From Lepidodermella squamata (lineage: Eukaryota > Gastrotricha): a DNA stretch of 64,000 nucleotides. A model generated the notes under the pieces. The model was given only the letters and a program-made list of their open reading frames with translations. It was not told where the DNA came from and did no database searches. Position numbers and translations under genes: made by a program. Below are positions 27,831 through 40,200 of the stretch, one piece after another (position 1 is the first letter of the stretch; every line of letters starts with the position of its first letter). Location: assembly GCA_047495785.1 (NCBI GenBank), contig JBLDXI010000021.1, forward strand, positions 248,001 to 312,000, written 5' to 3'.

Positions 27831-28369
27831 CGTTTGCGTCACCGCACTGAGTCGCAGTTGCCTACGAGACTACCTCCGCGTCAAGGTTCGGGAATATTAA
27901 CCCGATTCACTTTCGACCGAAATCAGGCATAAGAATTTTTTAAGAAATCAAGCCTGCTTTCAGAACGGCATTCGCCTATCGCTTAGGACCTACTGACCCA
28001 TCTTCAAATGCCCTTCACGTGGAACCCTTCTCCTTTTCAAAGCTCTCGTTTGAATATTTGCTACTGCCACCAAGAACTGTACCCGTGGAACCTCTCGCCA
28101 AAAGCTTTAACACCATTTCAAGGTTCAGTGCGCAACGAGCGGCGAACTTACAGATTTTATTTCACTCAAAGGCTTAACTTTTAGCCACAACTATTTATCA
28201 ATGAAACCGCTTAGGTTGTGGTTTGTAGTAGTGGTTTTCCACTCTTTTTTTTAATAATTTCACGATGATCACACGTTTATATCTCTTGATTTAGGTAGTC
28301 GAACTTATTTTTTACCTCAAATTGTGACGATCGAATGTCTCGCTTACTTTCGCAGCTCACGTCTCCACC

Positions 28370-28880
28370 CAGCTTCAAACAGCTGCCGGCTCAAAGAATA
28401 ATTCGATTTCCTCGGGATTCTGACTGAGCGCTAGCCTGGCTTTTGACGATGATCTGGGGTTGCTGGCAACGAAAATGCGTCGGCCAGTCAGCGATCGGAG
28501 TCAATCATTCGGAAAGGAACCCTAGCCAACTACCAAATGCTCAAGCCATGTTCAAGCACGTACTTTGCGCCATTTATTAATCGGTTCGAGGCTGAACATC
28601 AATTGGACGAAGCTAAACCAGCGGGAACCCTGGCTCGAGATTATGGCTCACGGCCGAACTTGCAACGGTTTAACGAAATATTAGGTAGCGAATGTTAGGG
28701 GCATCATACGAAAAATTGACTGTTTTGAGCTACTACCTCGGCACATCGAGAACAATTCTTTCCTCCGAGTAGAGACTTACAACGAGAAGGATATACCCAA
28801 CATCCTCTGTTCACTCGAAAGTGACTCTTCGCGATTCTTTTCGGCTTTTAGCATTGCGCCATGGCATTCGAATTCCGATA
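28370..28880 (+). repeat. diverged tandem duplication, copy 2
   Basis: Partner of 27310-27830, with the same landmarks in the same order and many substitutions and small indels, indicating an old event. Similarity fades upstream of about 28365 and downstream of about 28890. Confidence 0.7.
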
Positions 28881-30730
28881 TTGAACCTTGCATCTGAAGT
28901 GGCCTTCAATTTACCTAAATCTATGGATCGATCTTCGGTTTTTCATGGATTGATTTTATCTTTTAAAACGAGAAAGGTTCATTTGGAAGATTGAAGTTCA
29001 TTTGAAGGTGAGAATATTCTTACTCCAATTCTAGCCAATGGCAAACATTTCCTCTGTTTCTAATAGGTGACATTGCCAGATTGCTTAGAAACATTTCGCT
29101 TTTAATCGACAAATTGAGATATATTCGCCCATTGATGCGCAGTCTTGTGCGCGTTTATAGCTCGCAAGCCATTTAAACAAAATTACAGTTAGCCTGCATG
29201 GCGCGAAAGGATTTACCATATATCTCTGCTTTCTCTCTGCAAGCTGATTCGGAGATTGATGTAGTTTCATTGGAACAGCTTCATTGGATCGATCTTTCCG
29301 AAGCTCTGTCATCAAATTAAGGATGAAATTCCGAGGAAACTTGTAACCACAGGCGATAACATTCGCGAAAGGCGGCTGATACAAGCTACAGTTGCTTCGA
29401 AACAGCAGCTAATGGCGGCGGAAATCGAATACTGAACTATGGCTACCATGGTAGTCGAAGAACTGCCATCATCGACAACCAGAATGACTGGATCTACGCC
29501 AATCTAGCCATTATGGAGGGGCCGAACTGATAAAAGCCCGGAGTAGGGCGAGAATTCGAGCCTCTTCACGGAACAGTGGTCCGGCTGGCCCGGCTGTTGT
29601 ATGCTGTGCATGCCTGCTCACTTTAACGGCTACATGGCCTTTCCGCGTGTACACTCAATACTTTCCGAGCCTAACATGGCTACAAAACTTCTTACAAAAG
29701 ATCTACTCGGATAAATTTGTGGGTACGGTTAACCGCGATTCAGTTCGAGAGATCTAAAATTCACCAGTCTCTACAGAAAACCGCTTTGAACTGCTCAAGA
29801 ACCGCATGTAATGATTATGATTTCACCAGTTTCGAATCGATGAAGGATTCAAATAAACTAAGCATATTGCAAAGCTGATCTTTTCTTGTGTATCATTTCA
29901 TCGAAGGCCATCGAAGCCTTCAAAATACCTAAGAGGGCCTAATGTTCGATAGCAGCAGCGAAACCGATTTGGCTTTTGAAAGTGGTGTTTCTCTTGAAGA
30001 TTTTTCAATTAGGTAGTTGCTGCATCATTGGAATTCTGGATAAATACAGTAGTAGCTAATCTCTGGTCCAGCGTTAGGGTGAATGGCGATGAAACACCCG
30101 CGGTTTGACCGGTTATTAAGCCATCGCCTGTTATCGCGTCTGGTGCCCTCCACACGCATGCGAACACGCGCTAATCATTATATTATACGTATAAAGCGTT
30201 ATCCATTTATTATTTATGCGCGCACTCGCCTTGTATTATGCATGAAAGCACTGTTCATTTATTAGTGTGAGTAATATCGAAAGGCACCAATTAACACGAC
30301 CCTATCAATCACTGAAGTTAGTGACACGCTTATGAGTCTTCAAGTATCTATTCCGAGGCCGATTTGCTGTTTTTCCTCGTAAATGGGCAGGTCCCGGGTT
30401 ACCGGGGACTGCTGTTAGGCGGAAGCCGACCCCCTAGTTTTTCTCCGTCCGTAACACCTGCGGCAGCTCAAGACTTCAAATACTATTAATCTCCTGAAAA
30501 TTTTTTTAAATTTTTAGAATTCTTATTTAAATCAGATTTTTTTATTTGAATATTCAAATGTATGCAAATTAGGTCTCGCCTAATTTAGAGGAGAGACGTC
30601 CTTCTGCTCGTGCAGGGTTTACCCTCATCGACAGATTTTGTAAGTGAGAGGCGAAAACATCGACGAGAGCAGCATCGTTAATCGTTTCACGGTTGTCGCA
30701 CAGTCCTGTTTGACATCTGAGGAAGCCGTG

Positions 30731-31031
30731 CGGCAGAGGAGTATTAACTGCACCACACGAGAAGAACTTATTGAGGGAGGGTTCTGTTTCAAAAGGGGGT
30801 AGAACAACAAAGCCGCGTAAGATCTACCCCACTCCGCTCGCCCTGCTCGCTCCGTTTCGCAGGTCCAATGTGAGAAGAGGAGCAGCGGAGTATTAACTGC
30901 GCCACTGGCGAGACAGTAGGCTCAGAACATCACTCCATCGGTGAGCTGTGCATAATCACACGGATAACTGATACGCAAAGAACGGTTGAGACAAGTTCCG
31001 TTTCAAAATGAGCTAGACCAACGAAGCCGCG
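30731..31031 (+). repeat. degenerate direct repeat pair
   Basis: Unit A (30731-30816) and unit B (30882-31031) share GGAGTATTAACTGC near their left ends. Their right ends align over about 36 bases (30781-30816 with about 30995-31031) as GTTCYGTTTCAAAA, then TAGA, then AAGCCGCG. Unit B carries an extra block of about 64 bases in the middle. Confidence 0.65.
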
Positions 31032-32459
31032 CCGTTGTGAGAAGTCTTTCAATGATTTGATCAGCTGAGTATTTCACTGAAAATCACTTAAGTCGTTGCA
31101 GTTAAAATGATATTTCAGATAGCTGAAATGACTCTTATTGCGCTTCTGATTCAGAAAAGATACATTTCCAATGCCCATTCGCCTTCAATTCAGCATTAGC
31201 ACCAGCCTACGATGATCAGAGCAGAACGCCGCGTCACTGAGGTGTGTTATCACTGTAACACTTGTTCCCACCGTTCGATAGTTGTCGATCAATTGTCCTG
31301 TATGTATGTCCTGTTTCATTTGGTCAACTGATAGTACATATATTGCTGTCACAGGACGCCTGCAAGGCCTGCAAGGCAGGGTTGCCGTTGTTGATTTTTG
31401 TTCAACATCCGAACTCCGAACACATGACTTGTAGGTTTCGGATCATCTGATTTATAGAAAACATACCCTAATGCCTCGAGCACGCAATTAAGATTTCGCT
31501 GAACTCATGCCAACTCACGTTTTATTATTGTTGCTGGATTACTGCCCCTTGAGGAATCCGGAGTCATCCCAGAATTATTTACTCTTTTCTCAGTGAGGAT
31601 AATCACGCTGCGCTATCATTCAGTTAAAATTAATAAGTGATCAGTGAATTCAGTGATAAATGACATGTGAGTTTCGTATCTAATAAAGAGCAAGTAATAT
31701 CGGAGGAAAGCTTCACTAGGACTTAGCTAACCTCTATTCAATACCTAGTTATCAGTAATTTTTTGTTTTGTATTCGAAAAACTATTATCAGAAGAACGCT
31801 TTTATATGATACCTATGGTACCTAGAGCTAATTCATCTAAGGGTAAGCATTCCGAGATCTAACCTTAATACGCATCTAAAGAGAGCAGAAGCATAATGCT
31901 GAGAGATGAAGCTACCCTGAGAGGTCTTCGCAAATGGAATAATATTGACATCAGTCATAAGCCGCAATCCAATTAGTTTGTGTTACTTTTATTCCTCTTG
32001 AATACTCTTGAACTTCTAGATCTTCTCAGAAATTTACCGGCTGAATTCCTTGGAGATTAATCTATAGATTGTGCTAATTTAGAGTGCTTCCAATTTTTAT
32101 TTTGAGTTTGCATATTTTTCGTTAGAAGAGTGATAGAACCGAGAGAAATTCGGAGTTCAGAATCGTCAATAAGCCCAGAAGTGTAGATGCTTATCATTTA
32201 TCATTATCCACGTTGAACGATCCTTACCAGAGCATTTAAGCTCAAGCACAGAAAGGCGCCATAAAAAGCACAGAGAGACATAAGTTTTGTTCTCTATGCT
32301 CTCAAGTTGCTCGTTTGCTAAATGAGTGTTGGCTTTGACCTTTGACTCACTGGTATAACTTCTTTAAAACGAAGAACAAATGCACTCCCTAACTCACAGT
32401 TACAGTTAAAGTGTTATTTATAGTCCAAAATCCAATTCTGACTTCCGCAATTTGATCTC

Positions 32460-32690
32460 GGATGATACAAAGAATCATGCCAAGATACCAAGAATCTCAC
32501 GTCCTTCTGAGGCAGGGTATATCGGACAGGACATACCCGCTGGAATTTCAGGAACGGCGGATAGACCACGCCGATACTCACTGGTGTCATACAGTTAATA
32601 AAATGAAAAAGCTCATCGCCACGCTGATTGCATGTCCTGAATGTCAAGCTAGGCGGGGTAAGTTGTTCAATGACACGAACACTTGACCGC
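32460..32690 (+). pseudogene. possible retroelement integrase zinc-finger relic
   Basis: The plus-strand frame at 32462-32686 reads RRIDHADTHWCHTVNKMKKL, then CPECQARRG 7 residues later. Retroviral-type integrases begin with an HHCC finger of the form H-x3-4-HxGxxKT..., then CxxCQ. This fragment keeps the first His pair, the VNK core and CPECQ, but lacks about 15 residues between them. No adjoining pol or LTR sequence was recognised, so the call is tentative. Confidence 0.4.
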
Positions 32691-34226
32691 TGCTGCACCC
32701 GAGAAGTCATGAGTCATATGAACGAAATTTGTTGAGGTCTACTTATATTTCAAGCTGGCTGATTAGTTGCCTCTCCAAGCGAGGCGAAAAGAGTGAAGAC
32801 GGCAGTCCGTCAAACATCTGAAATTTAGACGAAAGAATGAAACATGGGATCTAACAAATCTAACACGCCGCGGTGATCTTTGAGATTGTTAGCCTCAACT
32901 TCTAACTGATTCCCGGTTACGCAGGAGTCAGCCTTTGTCTCGTTGACGCATCTTTTCTACATCAGTCATCTCTTACTAGATACTAGACCTTTTCTATATA
33001 AAACATAAAACTCCTTTTTCCGCAAGACAACGCAAGACAATGGGACCTGCCCATTACGCCACGCTGCAAGCGCAGCGCAGCGGCGTAAGAAAATTTGACC
33101 TTTCCCGAGTAAAGAAATGAGTTATGACCTTATGCTGCGCCACGATCGAATATGGGGCGCGGGGATCGTTTTTCGAAGTCCTTAAATTGATGCGGCTAAG
33201 AACTCAATATTTAAAAAAAACAAATTAAACCATATTTTGTTACAAGTCATATTGGTAATAAATTTGAAATGAATGTAAAATTATATTTTTTGACCGAAAT
33301 AAATTCTTAGTTCTTCAAATCAAAAAATCGGCCGTATGAATCGAACGCGTTCGGAATCTATAACTTTGACGCGATGAGAAAGCTCTCTGTTGTTCGTCGT
33401 ATTTCGGCAGTGCAGTGTTTTAAGCTGTCTATCATGATAATTATTGGCCAAATTAGATATATGTCTGAGGTCCGATGTACGATGTATTCGCTGCAGCATA
33501 AATTTCAATATTTTTTCCGGGGCTTATCATCTTTTTCCTTCAATTTGATACACTTTGAAGTTTGCATATAGAAGGCGCATCAGATCTTTGGCATCTATTG
33601 CTACGTTACTGATCGTGCGATTTTGCCCAGGTCGATTTCGTCAATTAACTTATCTGTGCTGGAGGAAATTCGGCGGCTAACGTTGTTTCCGATTTCCGGG
33701 TATCAACACTTAAGCAACTTCATCTGCCCTTTCGATTAGATTTCGAGTTTGAGCGGGTTGTGAGAACTGACGTTCTTCTGGCGATGACAGGCAATAAGCG
33801 ATCATCAGACGCTTGCCATGCTATTTCAAATTTATTATATATTATAGGAAGTCTCATCCATCATCCATTTGCAAAAGCCAAAATGCTTTGCGGTTTTTAG
33901 GGGTTGCGAACTCGATCAACGCTGCGAAAGGTTTTGCTTGGGAGGGATACAGTTTTGTTTTATGTCGCTATGACTGCATTGCCAACATATCAGAGAAGTT
34001 ATTTCGAACTTCGAACTGTGAGTGCATTATTAGGGTTACAATGCGACCTCGATTAACGACGGTCAAATTGATGATGCCTCCACTTTAGAGGTTTTACTCG
34101 CTTAATTTCCCATTCACGAAACCAAAAGGTATGAGTATAGACGGTGGGTGATTTCCGAGTCAATCAACCTTATATAGAACTAAATCGTTGCTCATTCGTC
34201 TATTATTAATGTAGGGCTTTTACATA

Positions 34227-37200
34227 ATGAAAACAAAGCCGGGACAAGCCCAAGAATTTGATAATAACAATGCATACAAGCATCGAAATCAATCAGTCCA
34301 AAATGCTCAACCCGGTAATCCCCGTCGCAACTACTCCGCCAATCCCACGAGTGGAAAAGTAGTATCTGGATCGAAGTATGTTCTCAAGCCAGTTCAGCTC
34401 TCCAGCATGCGCATGGGAGAGAACTCATCAGCTATCGCAACTTCGACTGCACAATCGCATGCTCAACTTCAACAAAGTAACAGTGACAGTTCTAACCCTC
34501 AGTGGCGGTCGACAACTAGCAATAGTGCGGCCCCGAGAGAACAAGCGTGGCGGCCATCAGATGGGAGAGCTCAGAACGGTCAAGTCACCCGGTCGTGGAG
34601 CTCTGTAGCAGGCCACGCTGCTCCGACGACTGGATCGTATTCCGGCACTCCACTTGGAGAAGCTAACTTTCCTCCGTTACCGGGCGAAGGAGCCCCGACT
34701 TCGAGTGAACCGCAACTGAAACCGCAAGGTGCTGGGTTCTGGATTCAACGGCATGGTAATCAGTTTTAACATTGACTGTTGACTTCAATCAGTTTCTCTT
34801 GCATTTGTAGTTTCTGATGACGCATCGCAACCTTCGCAACCTACTGTTCAGCAAGGATCACCTTTACGCAACTATAACGTGGAGGCTGAAGAAGATCGCA
34901 CAAGCCGGCCACCTTATCCGCCAGTTCCTCCTGCACCCCAATCAGTTTACTCTGCTGGAGGGGGTGCGGCCGTGATAATGCCTCCTATGACGAACAAACA
35001 AACCGGTCCGCCCCCGGCTGTAATGTACGGCGCTCCGCCTTTTCAGTACAGACCGGGTTTTCCAGGGCAAATGCCACCTTACACAGGCTATCCTCCACCT
35101 TTCGCTATGCCTATTCCCCCTGGTGTCAGGTAATTCGAAAGACATATTTATGTAAATGTGACAAAACTTTTTTTGCATAGATGGACCGGTCCGCCGCAGC
35201 AAAGTCATCCTCAAGAATCTTCCAACAACGCTAAAGAACAGCAGTCTGAACCGAGCGTTAACCGTTCTGAAAATTCACCTGCAAAACCAACGCAATCTCG
35301 ACCTTGGGCTGGTCCTAATGTCGCAGGTTATCGGCCAGTGGATTACTCAGCTCAGATTAACTTCAGTGATGAGGAGGAACAGGATGAACCTCAGCAACGA
35401 CAGCATGCAAGTTACGATAATCACAGTTCTCGCAATGACGCTGCTAAACCTTTACCGGACAAGGATTTTAATGTGCCACCTCCTGTAGCTAGCCATCCAC
35501 ACATTCCGTCTCAGTGGAAGCAACAGAAAAATGATTACTCTCGTCGTCAGGGATCGGAAAATTTTGACCAGCAAAACACTGCCCCTCAACCAGTGTTGAA
35601 TTTCCAGTCTTCGAAAAGTGATAACATCTTGCCCTCGCGGGCTAATCAGCAGCAACAGGTTCTTCAAAAACCGTACCCCGTTAACGATGCCGAGGATGAC
35701 AGTGTTGATGATGAGGTTCAAGCAGCTGTTGAAAGAGCGAGGCGTCGCCGGTTAGAGCAGCAGCGGCTCGCAGCTGGTGGCGCACCCGCTGCTGCTGAGG
35801 TTGTTGAACCAGCCCCTCGTCCTCAACAAAAGTCAGATAGTCCTAATAAATCGAATAAACCAGCGTCGAAGCAAGAGGCGAAACCAGTGCAGCAGCATCG
35901 AAGGCAGTACGAGCAGGAGGAGAACTGTGATAATTCTGGTTATAATAATAATAATGGTGATTACGACTCGAGTAAGCGAGGAGGTGTGAAATCGCGTTCG
36001 TCACAGCTAGCCAAGGCTCGCCCTCTGGCCGGTGAATCTTCTAGTCAGGAAGGACAACAACAGCAGCAGCACTATAAGAGCGGTAGAAATACCCAACAGC
36101 AGCAGCCTCCGCCCCTTTTACACGAAGAAGTTGGAGAGAAACACTCCGGTGAGGGAAAAGCGAAGCCGGTTGATAGCAAGCAACAGGCCAGTACTGAGTC
36201 GAAACGAGACGGCGATAAAAAGCAACAAGGTCGGCCCGCACCTAGTCAACAGCCGCAGAAGTCTCAGCGTAATGCTCCTTCCCAGCAGCAGCAGCAACAA
36301 CAACAGCAGCAAAGGCCGTCAAATCGAGGCGGATCTTCTCGCTATAACGATCGGAATTATAACGAGTATTATGGCGAAGAGGATTATGACTATGGCTATG
36401 AGGGTCAGTATTGGGACGATAATAAAGGTAGATACGTTACAAATCGGGGTAATGGCTCAAGCCGAGGTGGAAGATCTGAAAATGTCGCTAAAAAGCCGGC
36501 GGTTCAGGGTAACCAACAGCGCGGTACAAGGTCTGATGCGAATTCCCGACCTCAGTCTTCCAAACCAGTCGCGAAAGTTGAGGAGAAACCTGTCGGCGAT
36601 ATCCCCGAGACTAGCTCTGAGACAAAGCAAGCTGCTTTACCGGATGTTGTTACGTCAGGCTCGGCTGAAGTTGAGCAGAACAACACCAATGCTAGAAGAC
36701 CACCTGTTGCTGCAAGGACTGGCACGCCCTCAAATCGGACGAATCGGCCTGATGACCAGCCACCTGCTCCCGATCTCAGCACTGCCATTGCCAAGGCCAA
36801 GGCGTTGACAACTAGCCCGCGCCGTCGTGATCAAGTCAGTACCTCAGCTATTTCCCGGCCCAGCACCCGTGGCGGTCACGTTCGAGCTCACGTCGCCGCC
36901 CCAGCGTCAAGCCAGGGTGGCAGGGGTGGTAGCGGCTACACTCGTGGTGGCCGCAACTACGATAGCCATCAGCCATCTGGTCGGCGGAATTACGATAACA
37001 GCAACCAGTGGGGTAGCAGGCCTGAAGAAGCTGCTGAACAGGCTCACGGCCCGTCGACAGAGCCGAGCAATGTCGAAAGTGCAAAGGCGAGACGGTATAC
37101 CCCGAGCGCAGATTCCGGCTCCAACACGGCCCGAGCGACTTCTGCTGATATGAATGAGCAATGGGAAACTGCCTCTGAGACGAGCATTGATCATCAGCAA

Positions 37201-40200
37201 AAGCAACACCAGCCATCACAAAAGTCTCAGGAATTGAGTAAAGGTATGTGGATAATTTTCAAGGTGGATAGATTTTTCTGTTTCCCTTCTGTTTTGATCC
37301 GAACTGAAATCATTTTGTTTGTTTTTAGTTGATAACGGTACTGCTGAATGGAGCAAAACTGCCAATGATCGTTTCCGTCGTGGTTCGCGCCGCACTGGTG
37401 GTGATCGCGAGAAAACCATCGAACAACACGCTGCTACGCTAGAGCCCTTACTACCCGGCCCGAATAAGTCGAGCCGAGGTGGCAAGAGTGGTGGAGAGCG
37501 GAGAGGAGGCGGTCGAGTCGGACATTCATCCCACTCGCCTGCGACGAAAAACGCTGTTTCTAACGCGGTCGGCAATGACGGCGGGTCTTCCTCGCAGACG
37601 CGGTCAGGTTCTCACAGTTCACCGGGTCGCAATCGGCCGAAACCGAACCCGTTGAAGGACATTGATTTGAACAACATTGCCGGAGTTGTGAATATCGACA
37701 CCATCGCCCCCTCTGCCACGTCAAACGTGGACGACTTTGTGTTGGGCGATGATGGCGAAACTGTCCTCATCGATAACGCCGATGGGTTCCAACAGGTGGT
37801 TTCGAAAAAGGAACGGCGCCAGTCTAAAAAACAACCGCCAATCTTGTTTTCCGAGGCTGTTAGCGGCGGGTCTAGGGGTGGGGCGGTGGCTGTTGCTGCT
37901 GCTGCCGCGCCTAGGTCAGGCCCGGGTAACAACCAAACCAGCCGGCAGAGGGGGTCTCAAGCTCAGCGAGGCTCGTCAGGCCCTCAGAAAAATTCTCGGT
38001 CGAAAGCTCAGCCAGCTGATTCGAACGAATTCCAGCAGAATAAACAGGCCAGTTTCGATAATTACGCATCCTGGGACCCGTCTACAGGCGGACCATTGCC
38101 CCCGCCTCTCCTTGGGCCAAGCCCACCTAAACCCAACCGCCATCATCATCAGTCTTCATCATCTTCGATTCAGCAATCAAGCCCTGTACCAGCCGAGAAA
38201 ACGCCGGGTAATAACGGTATCTTCAACCAGGAGCTGGCTAATGCCGTCACATCGCCGGTCGAGGATGATAATGACGAAATTTTGGGGCCAAAGTCGCAAC
38301 AGTTGCTGTGTAACATCTCCGAGTTGACTCATTTATCAGCGGCTGGCGAGCAGCAGGATGAACAGGAGGTTGTTAGTAACGCTAATAAGAGCGCGAATAC
38401 TAGTGGGGTTGTAGGCGAGGGTGTTTGGTCCTCCGGGGCGGATGCTTTCTCGACCCAGGCCGGCCAGTCGAACCAAAGCGACAGTCAATCGAAAGAAACT
38501 CTGGCTCAAAGTCAACAAGCGGCTGTAAATTTCCAGTTCTGTTTCGACCAGTCGGGCGTGGATACCGCGTCTGGGCAGCAGGCTCAGCAGCAGAGCACGT
38601 CTGGAGACTTTTCGAACTATTGGGGTTCGATAAATTCGATGACTTCTGCAGTTTCCGCGGCCGCTTTCGTGCCGTCTTCAACCGTGACGACGACAGCTGG
38701 CGATGACTTCACGAAACAGGCCTTCGCGCCGTTGCAAGTCGCCCTGCCACAACCGGGCCAGTCGTCTCAATCGAGCCAATTATCGCCACCGCGGCGGCCT
38801 GACAAGCTGCCCGTTTCGAATACGCAACAGCAAATGCAGCAGCAGTTGGAGCAAATGGCTAATGTATGTGATCCATTTTATTTCGCGGGCTTAGCTTCTC
38901 CACCCAAAATCTGCTTGATATTCAAAAAGAGACGCTTTGGATGATTTTATATCTGGTGCAATATTTTTTATGTTAATAATAAACTTACCCAGTGTTGTTA
39001 TTTCGTTTCATTTTTCGTAGATCGGAATTCTTTTATTTTATTTTTGTGTTTTTGCCTGTAGGTTCGGCCAATGCCTGTCAGTTCGAATGATGTTTACTTT
39101 CCGCAGCAACAAATGGCGATGACTACCCAGCAGCAACTGGCTGCACGGTACGCGTTCCAGGGCCAGTTTATGCAGCAACAAGCCCCGCCACCGCCGCAAC
39201 AGGGTCAACAGCCGTTGATTTTGAATGCGCAGAACGGGCAGCAGAATGCGGCTGCTCTTGGCATGGACGACAAGAGTTTCCAACAACAACAGCAGAACCA
39301 GCAACAGATTGCAGCGGCGATCGCGGCGGGTTTGCCGATTCACCTCGGCGCACCGCCGACGCAGCAGTCAATTCACGCTACGCTGTCTACTGGCCAGCCG
39401 TCTTTCCAGCCGATGGATTCTGCTAATGTCATACCTGCGGGCTTTCCTCTTTACTCCGATCAATTCGTAAGTTTGAAAGTGTTGCAGTTGAGTCTGGTCA
39501 CCTCACGAAACTTGAAAATGGAATTGGAAAATGAGGATTACTATAGCCCGTGGGCTCCCAATTACGCGTCAAAAGAAAAAACGTGCTCAAGCAATTTTGA
39601 AAATCTTAACAGCTTGCATTAGACGCCAAGGACGATCTGCTAAAAATTTAATAATAATTATTAATAATTTAGAAATTATGCCTGTTTGACCTGAAACTAT
39701 TTATTGGTCCAATCATTCTTCGATTGGAGGAAATATAAAATCGGCCTATAGCTTTTAACGGTGAGACTCTATGTTTGGCTAATTGAGCTATTCTTGTGCC
39801 TATCGAATTCATAATTTTGATTGCGTTGTAAGTATAATTTTGTAGCGGAAAAGGGGCCTATCGATTAGGATTCTACCTTCTCAAATTTCGGGAGTAAAAC
39901 CTGATACTTTGATTGATCGATGAGATTTAAAGCGCGCCTAGCAGCTAAATCATTCGAAACTCGAATATAAGGAGTGTATTTTGTCTAGTTTTCCATTATA
40001 TAAAAATAGCCATCGCTCTATTCGAGGTTTTGCAAAGGATGAACTCCTCCATTCAAGCTAGCAAAGAACGATTTCAATCTAGAATCTGAAGTCTTTGCAT
40101 TGCCATTACTTTCATCTTTCGAAATGTTATTGCTTCGACATGGTTGTTAATTGCGTTAATTTTCTTTCGATTTTTTCAGTTTGCTCCGCCTCCTCATTAT

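Larger units (their letters stand above)
26141..34226. other. 8-kb gene-poor region with decayed repeats
   Basis: No intact gene could be supported on either strand. The region holds an old tandem duplication (27.3 and 28.4 kb), a long inverted repeat (27579-27637), degenerate direct repeats (30.7-31.0 kb), a possible integrase relic (32.46-32.68 kb) and a small GC-rich hairpin at 33054-33088 (TTACGCC with CGCTGC, and their reverse complements). The last few hundred bases probably contain the PRRC2 promoter or an upstream exon. Confidence 0.5.

Noticed and set aside
29085-29384. 99-codon minus-strand frame in the gene desert
   Set aside because: No family resemblance, no splice signals or paralogous copy in the window; not enough to call a gene.
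36032-37219. Long alternate-frame ORFs within PRRC2 exon 3
   Set aside because: Low-complexity out-of-frame readings of a repetitive coding exon; the in-frame reading has the family motifs.
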